DNA of 64,000 bases from the NCBI RefSeq assembly GCF_024256385.1, contig NZ_JAMLFW010000002.1, positions 62,001 to 126,000 of the forward strand. Reading direction: 5' to 3'. Made by a program: the position numbers and the translations under genes. Of this stretch, positions 51,866 to 60,843 are shown in pieces; the stretch's first letter is position 1; the number at the start of each line of letters is the position of its first letter. A model generated the notes under the pieces. It was not told the origin of the DNA and did no database searches. It saw nothing but the letters and a program-made list of their open reading frames with translations. This stretch comes from Anatilimnocola floriformis. GTDB taxonomy: Bacteria > Planctomycetota > Planctomycetia > Pirellulales > Pirellulaceae.

Positions 51866-54433
51866 CTACTGCATCTTCAAGATAAGCAGCACCCCCGGGC
51901 TCACCAGGGCGTCGACCTTTTCCCAATCCAGCTTGTCGGTTTCGACTACTGGTTTCGGTCGCGCAGTGCCCGCCGGCAGATGCTCGTCGAGAAACTTCAC
52001 CAGGTCCGGCGAGGGAACAGCCATGCCGTAGCTGTCTTCGTTCGTAAACATGTTGGTCCGGGTCTTTGCCGTTACCATGCCGACTACGTTTCCCTTGGTG
52101 TCGCACAACGGACCGCCGCTGTTGCCGGGGTTCACCAGCAGGTCGAGCGTGATCATCTCTTCGGTCGAGGCATCAGGCAGCTTGGCGACTCGGCCCGTGG
52201 TCAGGGTGATCGCCGTCTTCGCCGAGTCGGCTAGCGGATAGCCGAAGGCGGCCACTTCCAAACCGCGGGCGACCTTCACTGGCGCTACTGGAACCGTTTT
52301 GATCGTCATGTCGGCGGGAAAATCGACCTTCACCAGGGCCATATCGCGCTCTTCATCCTGGGCAATCACGCGACCGGGGATCGTCGTGTTCTTGAGGTCA
52401 GGCAAGCGGACCATCACCTGGCCGCGGCCATCGATGACATGATGGTTCGTCATGATGTACCCCCCCTCGGCGACGACGAAGCCCGTGCCGGCCGAGAGGA
52501 TCTTATCCTGCTCCATTTCCCGTTTCGCTGCGGCCAGCGTATCTCGCAACTCCTTATTCTTGGGCTTGTAGATCTCCGCGCGGGCCAGATGCTTGCGGGA
52601 TTCGCCCGGCTGTTGGATCTGTCGAAAGAGCGCTGCCGCAAGCAAATGCATACTAACCGCTCGATCGTCGTCCTTGAATTTGCTGTCATTCAGAAAGGCG
52701 TGCAACGGCGCGAGTAGGATCCCGACTCGGCCTGGCCGCAGTTCCCTCAATCCCGTCACGATCTCCGCTTCGACAAAGTATTCGAGTTGCCCTTTCTCGT
52801 TGTTGGTGTCGAGCCGCCGCGCAGTTGGGGCCAACTGCTTCACCTCGTCGCCGTAACGCATGATGAGCTTGCGTTCCATCAACCATTTCAAAAACTTCAC
52901 GGCCGGCTCGAGTGAATCTCCTTGCGCGGCAGCCCACAGCTCATCGCGTTCGATACGCGCAGCCGCCCCTTCGGCCAGATAAACCTGCAAGTTGTTCACT
53001 CCCTTTTGCCACTGTGTTTGCAGGTAGTAACTCTTCCCTTTCGAATCGAGCATCACGAGCGCTGGAATGTCTTCCTCGACGGCAAATTCGCGGGCCAAGA
53101 CAATGTTCCGTTCAATCGCATAAACGTTGCTCAGCGCTCCGGGAGTGCGGGGAAAATCGATGATTACCGGAATGTACGAAGCCTCGATCTCTCGCTTCGT
53201 GGCCTCCTGCTGAGTCGCCCGACCGATGGCGATCGATTTCCCATCGACGTCGCTGCAGCTGAAAATGACGAGCAGGTTCTTGTTCTCCTTCTGAGCGTTG
53301 TCCTGCGCCATCTGAAAGTTCTGCATAAAGCCATTGAAGCCGTTCACCGGAGTGCCGGCACCATAGGCGCCTTCGCTGTTCGCAGTGGTGTCTGAACCGC
53401 CGAAGATCTGCGAGGGGCCGCGCGTCGCCGCCAGCGCATCCTTCTTCCACTCAGGCTTGAACGTCGTCAGCTCGCCCGGCTTGATCGAGACCGTGCCAGA
53501 GACCGGCTCGTAGCCGTTGCGTTCGAGCATCACTTTGTGCTCGCCAGCTTTGAGGTCGTAAGTCAGCTCGCCCTTGGTTAGCGCGAGTTGCGTGCGGCCG
53601 TCGACCTTCACGCCAAAGCCGCCTTTGCGTTCGGTCTCGGGCCAATCGAGTACGAGCTTGCCGATGCGAGTTCCAGCGGGAGCAGCAGGACCTGCCACAG
53701 CCGTCGCGGTGGCCTTGGTCGCCCCTTTGCCGGTTCCCTTGGCCACTTTCGGCGATGGCGATTGCGAAAACATGTAGACAACTGCACCGCCCAGCACGAT
53801 CAACAGCAGCAACACGCCACCACCGCCGAGCAGCAACGGCAGCGGGATCTTGTTGTTCACCTTCTTGCCGCGTGCCTTGGGCGCTGCGTGAGGTTGGGCG
53901 GCACTAGTGTTCGTCGGCGTGCTTGCAGCAGGATTCACTGCTGCAGGCGGCGTGGTATTCAATTGAAAGTCGAAACCGCTGTTGCTGGGCTGATACTCCG
54001 CTGGATATTCGGGCGGATAGTCCTCAACAGCCGCTTCCAGCGGCACTTCTGGCGGCGGCGGTGGAGGAGGCGGCGGCGGGGCGGGAGCATTCAACGGACG
54101 AGCCGGGGCTGCTTTAACGACTGGCTTGCCGGCCGTCGCCGGCTTGGGGATCGCGCTGCTGCTGGCCGTTGGAACGGGCATGGCGCCGGTTTTCGGCGGA
54201 GTTTTAGCCGGCGTTTTCGGTGGTGCTTGCGTCGTGATGCTCGGAACGACGGTGGTGCTGCTGGAGATCGGCGCGTTGGCCGGTGGTTTGTCGGGAGTAC
54301 CCGCCGGGGCATCGAGCGGCGGCACTTCGACGATCGCCGAACACTTCGGGCAGCGAGCTTTTCGGCCCGCGTACTTAACGTCGATTTTGAATTTCGCCGT
54401 GCAGGCCGAACAGCGGCACAAAACTTCCGACAT
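51866..54433 (-). CDS. Membrane-anchored trypsin-like protease with zinc ribbon, PEGA and thioredoxin-like regions
   Basis: This 855-aa multidomain protein starts at ATG 54433 (MSEVLCRC). The N-terminal MJ0042-type zinc ribbon CRCSACTAKFK...CPKCSAIV is followed by a long Pro/Ala-rich cytoplasmic linker with a polyproline run. One membrane helix comes next (IPLPLLLGGGGVLLLLIVLGG). A PEGA-like domain follows (GELTYDLKAGEHKVMLERNGYEP), then a thioredoxin-like segment without a CxxC pair (NKNLLVIFSCSDVDG, IPALVMLDSKGKSYYLQ). The C-terminal DegP/HtrA-type serine protease has His665 (TNHHVID), Asp697 (ERDMALVKV) and Ser772 (NPGNSGGPL). No PDZ domain follows the protease. A role in surface-protein quality control is plausible but not shown. 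Confidence 0.85.
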   Translation of the reverse strand: MSEVLCRCSACTAKFKIDVKYAGRKARCPKCSAIVEVPPLDAPAGTPDKPPANAPISSSTTVVPSITTQAPPKTPAKTPPKTGAMPVPTASSSAIPKPATAGKPVVKAAPARPLNAPAPPPPPPPPPPEVPLEAAVEDYPPEYPAEYQPSNSGFDFQLNTTPPAAVNPAASTPTNTSAAQPHAAPKARGKKVNNKIPLPLLLGGGGVLLLLIVLGGAVVYMFSQSPSPKVAKGTGKGATKATATAVAGPAAPAGTRIGKLVLDWPETERKGGFGVKVDGRTQLALTKGELTYDLKAGEHKVMLERNGYEPVSGTVSIKPGELTTFKPEWKKDALAATRGPSQIFGGSDTTANSEGAYGAGTPVNGFNGFMQNFQMAQDNAQKENKNLLVIFSCSDVDGKSIAIGRATQQEATKREIEASYIPVIIDFPRTPGALSNVYAIERNIVLAREFAVEEDIPALVMLDSKGKSYYLQTQWQKGVNNLQVYLAEGAAARIERDELWAAAQGDSLEPAVKFLKWLMERKLIMRYGDEVKQLAPTARRLDTNNEKGQLEYFVEAEIVTGLRELRPGRVGILLAPLHAFLNDSKFKDDDRAVSMHLLAAALFRQIQQPGESRKHLARAEIYKPKNKELRDTLAAAKREMEQDKILSAGTGFVVAEGGYIMTNHHVIDGRGQVMVRLPDLKNTTIPGRVIAQDEERDMALVKVDFPADMTIKTVPVAPVKVARGLEVAAFGYPLADSAKTAITLTTGRVAKLPDASTEEMITLDLLVNPGNSGGPLCDTKGNVVGMVTAKTRTNMFTNEDSYGMAVPSPDLVKFLDEHLPAGTARPKPVVETDKLDWEKVDALVSPGVLLILKMQ

Positions 54434-54809
54434 GGTTAGCGAGCCTTTGGAAGCGAACCGGGCAAATAAAAGCAGTCGCCCGGAGCACGATGAGGCCGGC
54501 TCCAGGTCCCTCAATTATCTGCGCAGTCGCGCGCCACCGCAAGTTTTTGCAGCGCTAACTATTGTCGCCGATCACACTCGGTGCTCGGTGAATAGAAGTA
54601 AACCAGCCGCGCACGCCGAAAGAGCTCCGCGACTTTCGGCGCGGTGGCGAGGGAAGGTGATCGACCACGCGCAGGTCGACGACTGATGCTGCTAGCACTG
54701 CAGCGATTCTCAATTGACGCAGGTCGGCGATTCCAAGTACAAACTGCCTTGTATCGTTCCGCAAATTCCGCCGGCATGGAAGTCGGCAGTCGATGGACAA
54801 GGACGTCCC
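54434..54809. other. Divergent intergenic region, protease / TPR gene
   Basis: This 376-bp region separates the minus-strand protease start from the plus-strand TPR gene and should contain both promoters. No clear sigma-70 or sigma-54 site was found by eye. The frame of the TPR gene is open back to a TTG at 54714, so part of this stretch could be coding if that start is used. Confidence 0.5.
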
Positions 54810-57371
54810 GTGACCGCGCATGCGCCGCACAGCCCGTCGCACTCAGGCCCTCAGGGCCACGCGGATGGTCATGCGCAACCGGGCAAGCTTCGCCAACTGC
54901 TTGGCGCTCCTGGCCGCCTGATTTCGGCTGCTCGGCACAGCCCCGTGAAGGTCGGCGTGCCACTGGCATTGAGCGTGGTGGCGATCATCGGCGCGCTCGG
55001 CGTCGCGACTTTATTCTTTTTCGGCGGCGAAGAAGAAAAAATCACGGCGACGAAAATTCTTGCTCCGCTCGACGACCACGAATACGCAACAGCTCGCGAA
55101 CAAGCCACCAAACTGCGAGCCGAGAAAGACCTCGACGAGTCGCTGCAAGCGGCTTGCCTGTATGTTCTCGGCAGCATCGTCGCCAGCGAAGCGGAAGAAT
55201 CGACTCAGCCGACGAACCGCCGCTTGCTCAACTTGATTGCTGCCCGCTACCTCGACCAGTCGCGGCAAATCGCCTTTCCTAAGGGTCGTGAGCCACAAGG
55301 CTTGCTCACGCTGGGGCGCTGCTTTTATCGCGCGGGGCGTTTCGCACAGGCCGTGCCGATTCTGAACGATGCGCTCGCGAAAAATCCCGATTCGGCGATC
55401 GAAATCGAACAAGAACTCACCGATTGCTATCTCAAGACTACACCGCCGCAGCCCAAGCAGGCCCTCGTACACAACGCGCGCTTGCTGCAGTTGCCGAACT
55501 TGTCGCCGCGCGAAAAAGACGCCGCGAACCTGCTCGCTGCGAACATCTATTTTACTGCCAATGATCTGGCCTCCTGCGAGCAAGCGTTGCGGCAGATCGT
55601 CGATACCTCTTCGGCGTTTCCCGAAGCTCAAGCACTTGCGGCCCGCGTGCAGTTGCAACGTTTGCCCAAGCCGCAGCCGGGTCAAAAGCTGACCGCCGCC
55701 GAACAGCAGCCGTTGCAAACGCTCCTCGCCGAACTGCTGCCCTACGCGGAACGCAAAGGTTTGGAACCTGCCGTTGCGGCCCAACTGAATCTCCTCCTGG
55801 CCGAATGTCACGAACGCTTGGGCCAAACGCGCGAAGCAACGGCCCTCTTTGCCAAACTGCGCAAAGCTCACCACGGTTCGCCCGAAGCGGTCGCGGCGAC
55901 GTTCTTCGAAGCCGATTGGCTCGCCAACGGCGGCCAGGTCGAAGAGTCGCTCCGGCTTTATCGCCGCGGCTTGCAAGAAGCGGGCCCCGCCGAAGCCTAC
56001 GACAATCGTTGGCTCGGCAAAACCGAAATGCAAAATCGGCTCGGCGTGACGATTCGTCGCTATCAAGATTTGAAGTCCTTCGCCGAAGCGCTCGAGCTGG
56101 CCGAAGCCGCAGCGGCCATCATCCCTGTTGCGCAAACGCTGCAATGGCGGGCCGACATCGAACGCAACTGGTCGGCCGATTTCGTCGCACAGATCGCTGG
56201 CCGCAGTCGCACTGAACAAGTGCAACTGCAGCATCAGGCCCGCGCTCACCTGCGGGAAGCAGCCAATTACGATCGTGAACTCGCCAAAGAGCGAATCGCC
56301 ACGCGGTTCTATCCCGATGATCTGCTGCGAGCGGCCAGCACCTTCCTGCAAGGTCACGGCTATCAGCAAGCCGAAGAAACGTTCCGCGAATTTCTCCGTC
56401 AGCAGACTCGCTCCGGTCAGCCCGAAGCCCTCGTCGGTCTCGGTCAGGCTCTGGTCGCGCTCGGTCGCACCAGCGAAGCCATGCCGGTCCTCACGCAGGT
56501 CCAGCAGCTCTATGAAAAGCATCCAGCCAGCTTCCAGTCGCGCCTCTACGCGGCGACGGCGTTGCAAGAAAAAGGCGATCTCGTCGCCGCCCGCGAAATG
56601 CTGAGCACCAATTTGTTCGGCTCCGCGCTCACGCCGCAAAGCGCCGAGTGGCGCGACTCGTTGTTTCTACTCGGGCGGATTCAGTTTCAGCAGGGAATTG
56701 AACACGATGCTCGCAGCCGCAATGTGCCACCGCAGGAAACCGAAGAAAAACGCGCCAGCGAAGGTCTCCGTGAAATGGAACTCGCCGCGGCCCACTTCGA
56801 AGAAGCCGTGAAGACGCTTACCGAAGCCTCGCAACGTTTTCCAAATGCGCAGCAAACGATTATCGCCAATTACGAAGTGGCCGAAGCCTATCGCCGCGCG
56901 GCTCGCTTCCCTCGACATCGTTTGGACATCGTGACGATCGACTCCACTCGGCAAGCGCTCAATCGCCAATTGCAAAACGATTTGACATCAGCCGTGAGCG
57001 AATACACGCGACTGATCGAGAAGCTGGCCGACGACAAAGAGAGTCAGCGAGCCTCGGTCGACTTGAAGATTCTCCGCAATTGCTACTTCAATCGGGCCGA
57101 TGCGTTGTTCGATCTCGGCCGACTCGAAGAAGCGATTCAAGCTTACTCGGCGGCGACCAATCGCTATCAGCACGAGCCCGAAGCTCTCGAAGCTTACGTG
57201 CAGATCGCGACCTGTTATCGCCGGTTGCAGCGTTACTCCGAAGCCCGCGGCACGCTCCAGCAAGCCCGCGTGGTGCTGGAACGGATCAAGCCCGATGCCA
57301 ACTTCGCGGCCACGACCCGTTTCGACCGGCAGCAGTGGTCGCAACTCCTCGAATGGTATAGCGGTTTGTAA
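54810..57371 (+). CDS. Membrane-anchored TPR-repeat protein
   Basis: This is an 853-aa protein with a GTG start at 54810, chosen because AAGGA lies six bases upstream; an earlier in-frame TTG at 54714 has no ribosome site. After a His/Gly/Pro-rich N-terminus there is one membrane helix (KVGVPLALSVVAIIGALGVATLFFF), so most of the protein is probably periplasmic. Many TPR-like helix pairs follow, for example LTLGRCFYRAGRFAQAVPILNDAL, LVGLGQALVALGRTSEAMPVL and RADALFDLGRLEEAIQAYSAATN. TPR domains bind other proteins; the partner is unknown. It ends 19 bp before the FlgN-like gene, suggesting one transcript with the flagellar block. Confidence 0.78.
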   Translation: MTAHAPHSPSHSGPQGHADGHAQPGKLRQLLGAPGRLISAARHSPVKVGVPLALSVVAIIGALGVATLFFFGGEEEKITATKILAPLDDHEYATAREQATKLRAEKDLDESLQAACLYVLGSIVASEAEESTQPTNRRLLNLIAARYLDQSRQIAFPKGREPQGLLTLGRCFYRAGRFAQAVPILNDALAKNPDSAIEIEQELTDCYLKTTPPQPKQALVHNARLLQLPNLSPREKDAANLLAANIYFTANDLASCEQALRQIVDTSSAFPEAQALAARVQLQRLPKPQPGQKLTAAEQQPLQTLLAELLPYAERKGLEPAVAAQLNLLLAECHERLGQTREATALFAKLRKAHHGSPEAVAATFFEADWLANGGQVEESLRLYRRGLQEAGPAEAYDNRWLGKTEMQNRLGVTIRRYQDLKSFAEALELAEAAAAIIPVAQTLQWRADIERNWSADFVAQIAGRSRTEQVQLQHQARAHLREAANYDRELAKERIATRFYPDDLLRAASTFLQGHGYQQAEETFREFLRQQTRSGQPEALVGLGQALVALGRTSEAMPVLTQVQQLYEKHPASFQSRLYAATALQEKGDLVAAREMLSTNLFGSALTPQSAEWRDSLFLLGRIQFQQGIEHDARSRNVPPQETEEKRASEGLREMELAAAHFEEAVKTLTEASQRFPNAQQTIIANYEVAEAYRRAARFPRHRLDIVTIDSTRQALNRQLQNDLTSAVSEYTRLIEKLADDKESQRASVDLKILRNCYFNRADALFDLGRLEEAIQAYSAATNRYQHEPEALEAYVQIATCYRRLQRYSEARGTLQQARVVLERIKPDANFAATTRFDRQQWSQLLEWYSGL

Positions 57372-57390
57372 AAGGACGATTCGACGACGT

Positions 57391-57843
57391 ATGAACGATC
57401 CCAACCTCCTCGCCAACTTGATGGCCCGCAAAACGCAGCTCCTGGAGCTGTTGCGCAAGCTCGGCGCGGCTCAGCTGTCGCTGGTTGACGAAGGAGATAT
57501 GTCGCGGCTGTTGCAGGTGCTTGGTTCCAAGGATTCGCTCCTCGCCCAACTGCAACTCGTCGAGCGCGAACTCGATCCGTTTCGCGATGAAGATCCCAAC
57601 CGTCGGCAGTGGGCTTCGCCCGAACTGCGAGCGAGTTGCCGCCGCGATGCCGATCGTTGTGCCGTGCTCCTCACCGAAATCATGGCGATCGAAAAACAAT
57701 CCGAAGTCGAAATGTCGCGCCGCCGCGACGCGACTGCCGCTCAGTTGCAAGGGATGTACGGCACGCAAGAGGCGCAAGGCGCTTACGTGACCACGCCGTC
57801 TGCTTCTTCATCTGCATCCTTCGACCTCAGCATGGAAGGCTAA
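57391..57843 (+). CDS. flgN: FlgN-like flagellar export chaperone
   Basis: This 150-aa largely helical protein has the ATG at 57391, following the TPR gene by 19 bp. LLANLMARKTQLLELLRKL and MSRLLQVLGSKDSLLAQLQLVEREL fit the long N-terminal coiled-coil of the FlgN family, which chaperones hook-associated proteins FlgK and FlgL. The C-terminal half is Met/Gln-rich with a short tail. Sequence identity to FlgN is low by eye; the call rests mainly on size, helix pattern and position before flagellar genes. It ends three bases before the next start, consistent with translational coupling. Confidence 0.6.
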   Translation: MNDPNLLANLMARKTQLLELLRKLGAAQLSLVDEGDMSRLLQVLGSKDSLLAQLQLVERELDPFRDEDPNRRQWASPELRASCRRDADRCAVLLTEIMAIEKQSEVEMSRRRDATAAQLQGMYGTQEAQGAYVTTPSASSSASFDLSMEG

Positions 57844-57846
57844 CCG

Positions 57847-58707
57847 ATGAGCGACATGCTGACACAAGAAAGAGAATCAGCCGCGATCATTCCCGACGCT
57901 GCCGATCTGCAGATCATTCTCGCCGCTTGGAACGAAGCGACCGATCGTTTGCAGCGCACGCACGAAGCCCTGCAAGCCGAAGTTCGCCGCTTGAGCGATG
58001 AGCTGGAAGTGAAAAACCGCGAGCTCGCCCGCCGCAACCGCCTGGCCGATCTCGGGCAGATGGCATCGCATGTGGCACACGAAGTTCGCAACGGCTTGGT
58101 GCCGCTGAAGCTCTATCTGAGCTTGCTCAAGCGCCGTGTGCGTGATGATGCGGGGAGCAGCGAAATCGTCGGCAATGTCGAATCTGGTTTCTCCGCGCTC
58201 GAAGTCATCGTCAGCGATCTGCTCAATTTCAGCGCTCATCGCGAACCGAAATTTCAGCTCCTGTCGCCGGGCGCCATCGCTCATGACCTGTGTCAGTCGC
58301 TGCAACCGCAGTTTGCCGCGCAAGGCATCGAAGCCGATGTCGACGCGCCGCTCGAACTTCGTGCCACGGCCGATGCTGACATGCTCCGCCGCGCTCTGCT
58401 CAATCTGATTCTCAACGCCGTCGACGCCATGCCTCAGGGCGGGCAACTCTCGGTGACCGCCCGCACAACGCCGCTGGCTGTGGAAATCGAAGTCGCCGAT
58501 AACGGCCCCGGTTTGCCCGAGAGCGCGCTTGCTCGACTCTTCGAACCTTTCTTTACGACCAAAAGTAACGGCACGGGCCTGGGTCTGGCGATCGTCGAAC
58601 GCATCGCCGAAGCCCATGGCGGCCATATCATCGCGGCGAACTGCCCGACCGGCGGCGCTGCTTTCACTCTGTGCCTGCCGCACCAACCCCCGGAACAGGA
58701 GACCTAA
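57847..58707 (+). CDS. Soluble sensor histidine kinase, FlgS-like
   Basis: This 286-aa kinase has no transmembrane segment. An N-terminal helix of about 60 residues (EALQAEVRRLSDELEVKNRELARR) leads into the H-box SHVAHEVRNGLVPLK, with His78 as the phosphorylated residue. The ATPase domain has N-box LLNLILNAVDAMPQGG, G1 DNGPGLPESAL, F-box FEPFFTTK and G2 GTGLGLAIVERI. NtrB-like kinases of this layout pair with sigma-54 activators; in epsilonproteobacteria FlgS senses the flagellar export gate. The next gene starts two bases after the stop and encodes the matching regulator. It is probably autoregulated with that gene. Which signal it reads is unknown. Confidence 0.85.
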   Translation: MSDMLTQERESAAIIPDAADLQIILAAWNEATDRLQRTHEALQAEVRRLSDELEVKNRELARRNRLADLGQMASHVAHEVRNGLVPLKLYLSLLKRRVRDDAGSSEIVGNVESGFSALEVIVSDLLNFSAHREPKFQLLSPGAIAHDLCQSLQPQFAAQGIEADVDAPLELRATADADMLRRALLNLILNAVDAMPQGGQLSVTARTTPLAVEIEVADNGPGLPESALARLFEPFFTTKSNGTGLGLAIVERIAEAHGGHIIAANCPTGGAAFTLCLPHQPPEQET

Positions 58708-58709
58708 CC

Positions 58710-60143
58710 ATGACCGAGGCTACTGAAACCCTGAGTACTCTCAGCGACAACGCGACGGGACGCATTTGCGTGGTCGACGACAACGCCCGCGCTCGCCAAT
58801 CGATCGCCGATGTGCTGAAGGCGGCGGGACACGAAGTCTTCATGTGCAGCAGCGGCCGCGAAGTGCTGCAACTGCTCGACAAAGAGTTGATCGACGTCGT
58901 CGTCACCGACTTGCAGATGCCGGGCATGACGGGACTCGAACTGATCCGCGCTCTGGAAGCTCGCAAATTCGACGGCCAGGTGGTGATGGTCACCGCCTTC
59001 GCCACCGTCGAAGCCGCCGTCGATGCGATGCGTCACGGTGCTTTCGATTTCATCGAAAAGCCCTTCGATGCCGAGCAACTCGAACAACTCGTTGGCCGGG
59101 CGCTGCGGCAAGCAGCTCGTAGCGAAACACGTTCGCAAGTGCTGGCCTCGGTTCCCGATTGGCACAACCTGATGATCGGCAACAGCGAGCCGCTGGCCCG
59201 CCTCCGTCGCCGCATCGCGCAAGTTGCGCCCACCGATGAGACCGTGCTCATCACCGGCGAAAGTGGCACCGGCAAAGAACTCGTCGCTCGTTGCCTGCAT
59301 GCGGCCAGCAAGCGTTCGGTTGGCGCCTTTGTGGGACTCAACTGCCCCGCGCTCTCGCCGCAGCTGATGGAAAGCGAACTCTTCGGTCATGAAAAGGGTG
59401 CATTCACGAGTGCCGATGCTCCCCGCGTTGGCCGTTTTGAGCTCGCTGATGGCGGCACCATTCTGCTCGACGAAATCACCGAAATCGAACTGCCGCTGCA
59501 AGCCAAACTCCTCCGCGTGCTGCAGGAAAAATCCTACGAGCGCGTCGGCAGCAGCCAATCGCGTACGACCAACGTTCGCGTCATCGCTTCGACTAATCGC
59601 GACTTGCGGCAGGAAGTTTCGCAGAACCGCTTTCGCCAAGACCTCTACTACCGCCTGGCCGTGGTGCTGCTCGAAGTGCCGCCGCTCCGTCATCGCCTCG
59701 GCGATGTGCCGCTGCTCGTCGCGCATGTCGCGAAGCAAGTCGCCAGCCGCATGAATCGCCAACCGGCGGAGTTCTCGTCTTCCGCGCTCGATCTCCTCAG
59801 CCACTATCACTGGCCCGGCAATGTGCGCGAGCTCGAAAATCTGGTGACCCGCGCGAGTGTGCTCGCCGGCGACGACCCGATCACGGCTGACGATCTGCGC
59901 ACCTGGCTGCTCGACGAAGAAACCGCCATCGCTGGCAAAACCACTAATGGCGAAGGCGCCCTGAGCGCTGGCATGAAGCTCGAAGACATGGAACGCAAAC
60001 TCATCGAAGCCACGCTCGATCACTACGACGGCCATCGTGCCCGCGCTGCTCAGGCGCTCGGCATCGGCATTCGGACATTGACGAACAAATTGCGGTTGTA
60101 CGGGTATGCACCGCGGGCCAAGGTTTTTGCGAGGGTTGCCTGA
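58710..60143 (+). CDS. NtrC-family sigma-54 response regulator, FlgR-like, with GAFTSA loop
   Basis: This 477-aa activator has its ATG at 58710, with GGAGACC before it. The receiver has acidic Asp23-Asp24, phosphoacceptor Asp67 (VVTDLQMPGMTG) and the late Lys of IEKPFD. The AAA+ domain has Walker A GESGTGKE (183-190) and Walker B GGTILLDE. The sigma-54-contacting loop reads GAFTSA (230-235) instead of the usual GAFTGA. The C-terminus holds a Fis-type helix-turn-helix (GHRARAAQALGIGIRTLTNKL), so it should bind DNA. It probably activates the sigma-54 promoter in front of flgB, 170 bp downstream of its stop. Cognate kinase: the preceding gene. Confidence 0.9.
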   Translation: MTEATETLSTLSDNATGRICVVDDNARARQSIADVLKAAGHEVFMCSSGREVLQLLDKELIDVVVTDLQMPGMTGLELIRALEARKFDGQVVMVTAFATVEAAVDAMRHGAFDFIEKPFDAEQLEQLVGRALRQAARSETRSQVLASVPDWHNLMIGNSEPLARLRRRIAQVAPTDETVLITGESGTGKELVARCLHAASKRSVGAFVGLNCPALSPQLMESELFGHEKGAFTSADAPRVGRFELADGGTILLDEITEIELPLQAKLLRVLQEKSYERVGSSQSRTTNVRVIASTNRDLRQEVSQNRFRQDLYYRLAVVLLEVPPLRHRLGDVPLLVAHVAKQVASRMNRQPAEFSSSALDLLSHYHWPGNVRELENLVTRASVLAGDDPITADDLRTWLLDEETAIAGKTTNGEGALSAGMKLEDMERKLIEATLDHYDGHRARAAQALGIGIRTLTNKLRLYGYAPRAKVFARVA

Positions 60144-60172
60144 TGCTGGCAGCAAATCATGCCGCAGCCGAT

Positions 60173-60187
60173 CGGCAACAATTGCCG
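60173..60187. promoter_or_regulatory. Palindrome, possible activator binding site
   Basis: CGGCAACAATTGCCG is a perfect 6-bp dyad around CAA. It lies about 155-165 bp before the predicted flgB transcription start, the usual distance for NtrC-family enhancers. The half-site AATTGCC recurs at 60239-60245 and 60274-60280. Confidence 0.4.
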
Positions 60188-60312
60188 CTATCACTCCACG
60201 CTCGACGTGAGTTTCGCCGAACTGCGCACACCCCCAAGAATTGCCCTTCCACCACCGCACCACTGACTTACGCAATTGCCGACGTCTCGCTAGCCAACCT
60301 GCTATCACGCTC

Positions 60313-60329
60313 TCGGCCCAGCACTTGCA
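60313..60329 (+). promoter_or_regulatory. Predicted sigma-54 promoter of flgB-flgC-fliEFG
   Basis: TCGGCCCAGCACTTGCA matches the sigma-54 pattern, with GG at 60315-60316 and GC at 60327-60328, exactly 12 bp apart. The -12 half, TTGCA, is perfect; the -24 half, CGGCCC, deviates from TGGCAC. The predicted start is near 60340. It leaves a short leader containing AAGGA before the flgB ATG at 60367. It directly follows the gene for a sigma-54 activator. Confidence 0.65.
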
Positions 60330-60366
60330 CTTCGTGTCGCTCATTGAGCATGAGAAAGGACAACTG

Positions 60367-60789
60367 ATGTTGCCAGGCTTGCTCAGTTCCACGAATATCC
60401 CTGTCCTGCAACAAGTGGTGAACTTTTCGCAGGCGCGGCACGGTGTGCTCGCGGGGAACATCGCCAATATCAATACGCCCGGCTATCGCACCCGCGACAT
60501 GTCGGTGGAGGTTTTCGAAGAGCGTCTGAAAGCTGCCATCGCCGAAGCGAATCGCCCCGGCAACGGTGGCCGACCGATCTCGGCGGGCGACTTGCCGACG
60601 AGCCCTGAAGACCCCATGCGGAAGGTCAGCGACTCCCTCACCAACATGCTCTATCACGACGACACAAACATCGACCTCGAACAACAGATCACCGAGATCA
60701 ACAAGAACCAATACCTGCACAATCTGGCCCTGACGATCATGTCGAACCAGATGCAGTTGCTGCAAACGGCCATCAGCGAACGCGTGTAA
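60367..60789 (+). CDS. flgB: Flagellar basal-body rod protein FlgB
   Basis: This 140-aa protein builds the proximal rod of the flagellum; it is exported by the flagellar type III system. The N-terminal rod motif is HGVLAGNIANINTPGYRTRDM. The C-terminal heptad region NLALTIMSNQMQLLQTAISERV pairs with that of other rod proteins. The length is normal for the family. The ATG at 60367 is preferred to an upstream in-frame start because AAGGA lies at 60356-60360 and the predicted sigma-54 start is just upstream. It is the first gene of the flgB-flgC-fliE-fliF-fliG run. Confidence 0.93.
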   Translation: MLPGLLSSTNIPVLQQVVNFSQARHGVLAGNIANINTPGYRTRDMSVEVFEERLKAAIAEANRPGNGGRPISAGDLPTSPEDPMRKVSDSLTNMLYHDDTNIDLEQQITEINKNQYLHNLALTIMSNQMQLLQTAISERV

Positions 60790-60843
60790 CGACAATTATT
60801 GAACGCTGCGTCCCGCAGCAAGAACACGTACGGAGGACCGCCC

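Noticed and set aside
60143-60367. A 74-codon frame overlapping the regulator stop (ATGA) and the flgB start (TGATG)
   Set aside because: The overlaps look like coupling, but the frame contains the sigma-54 promoter candidate and the AATTGCC boxes, has no ribosome site and no recognisable protein pattern. Regulatory DNA is the better reading, though it is not excluded.
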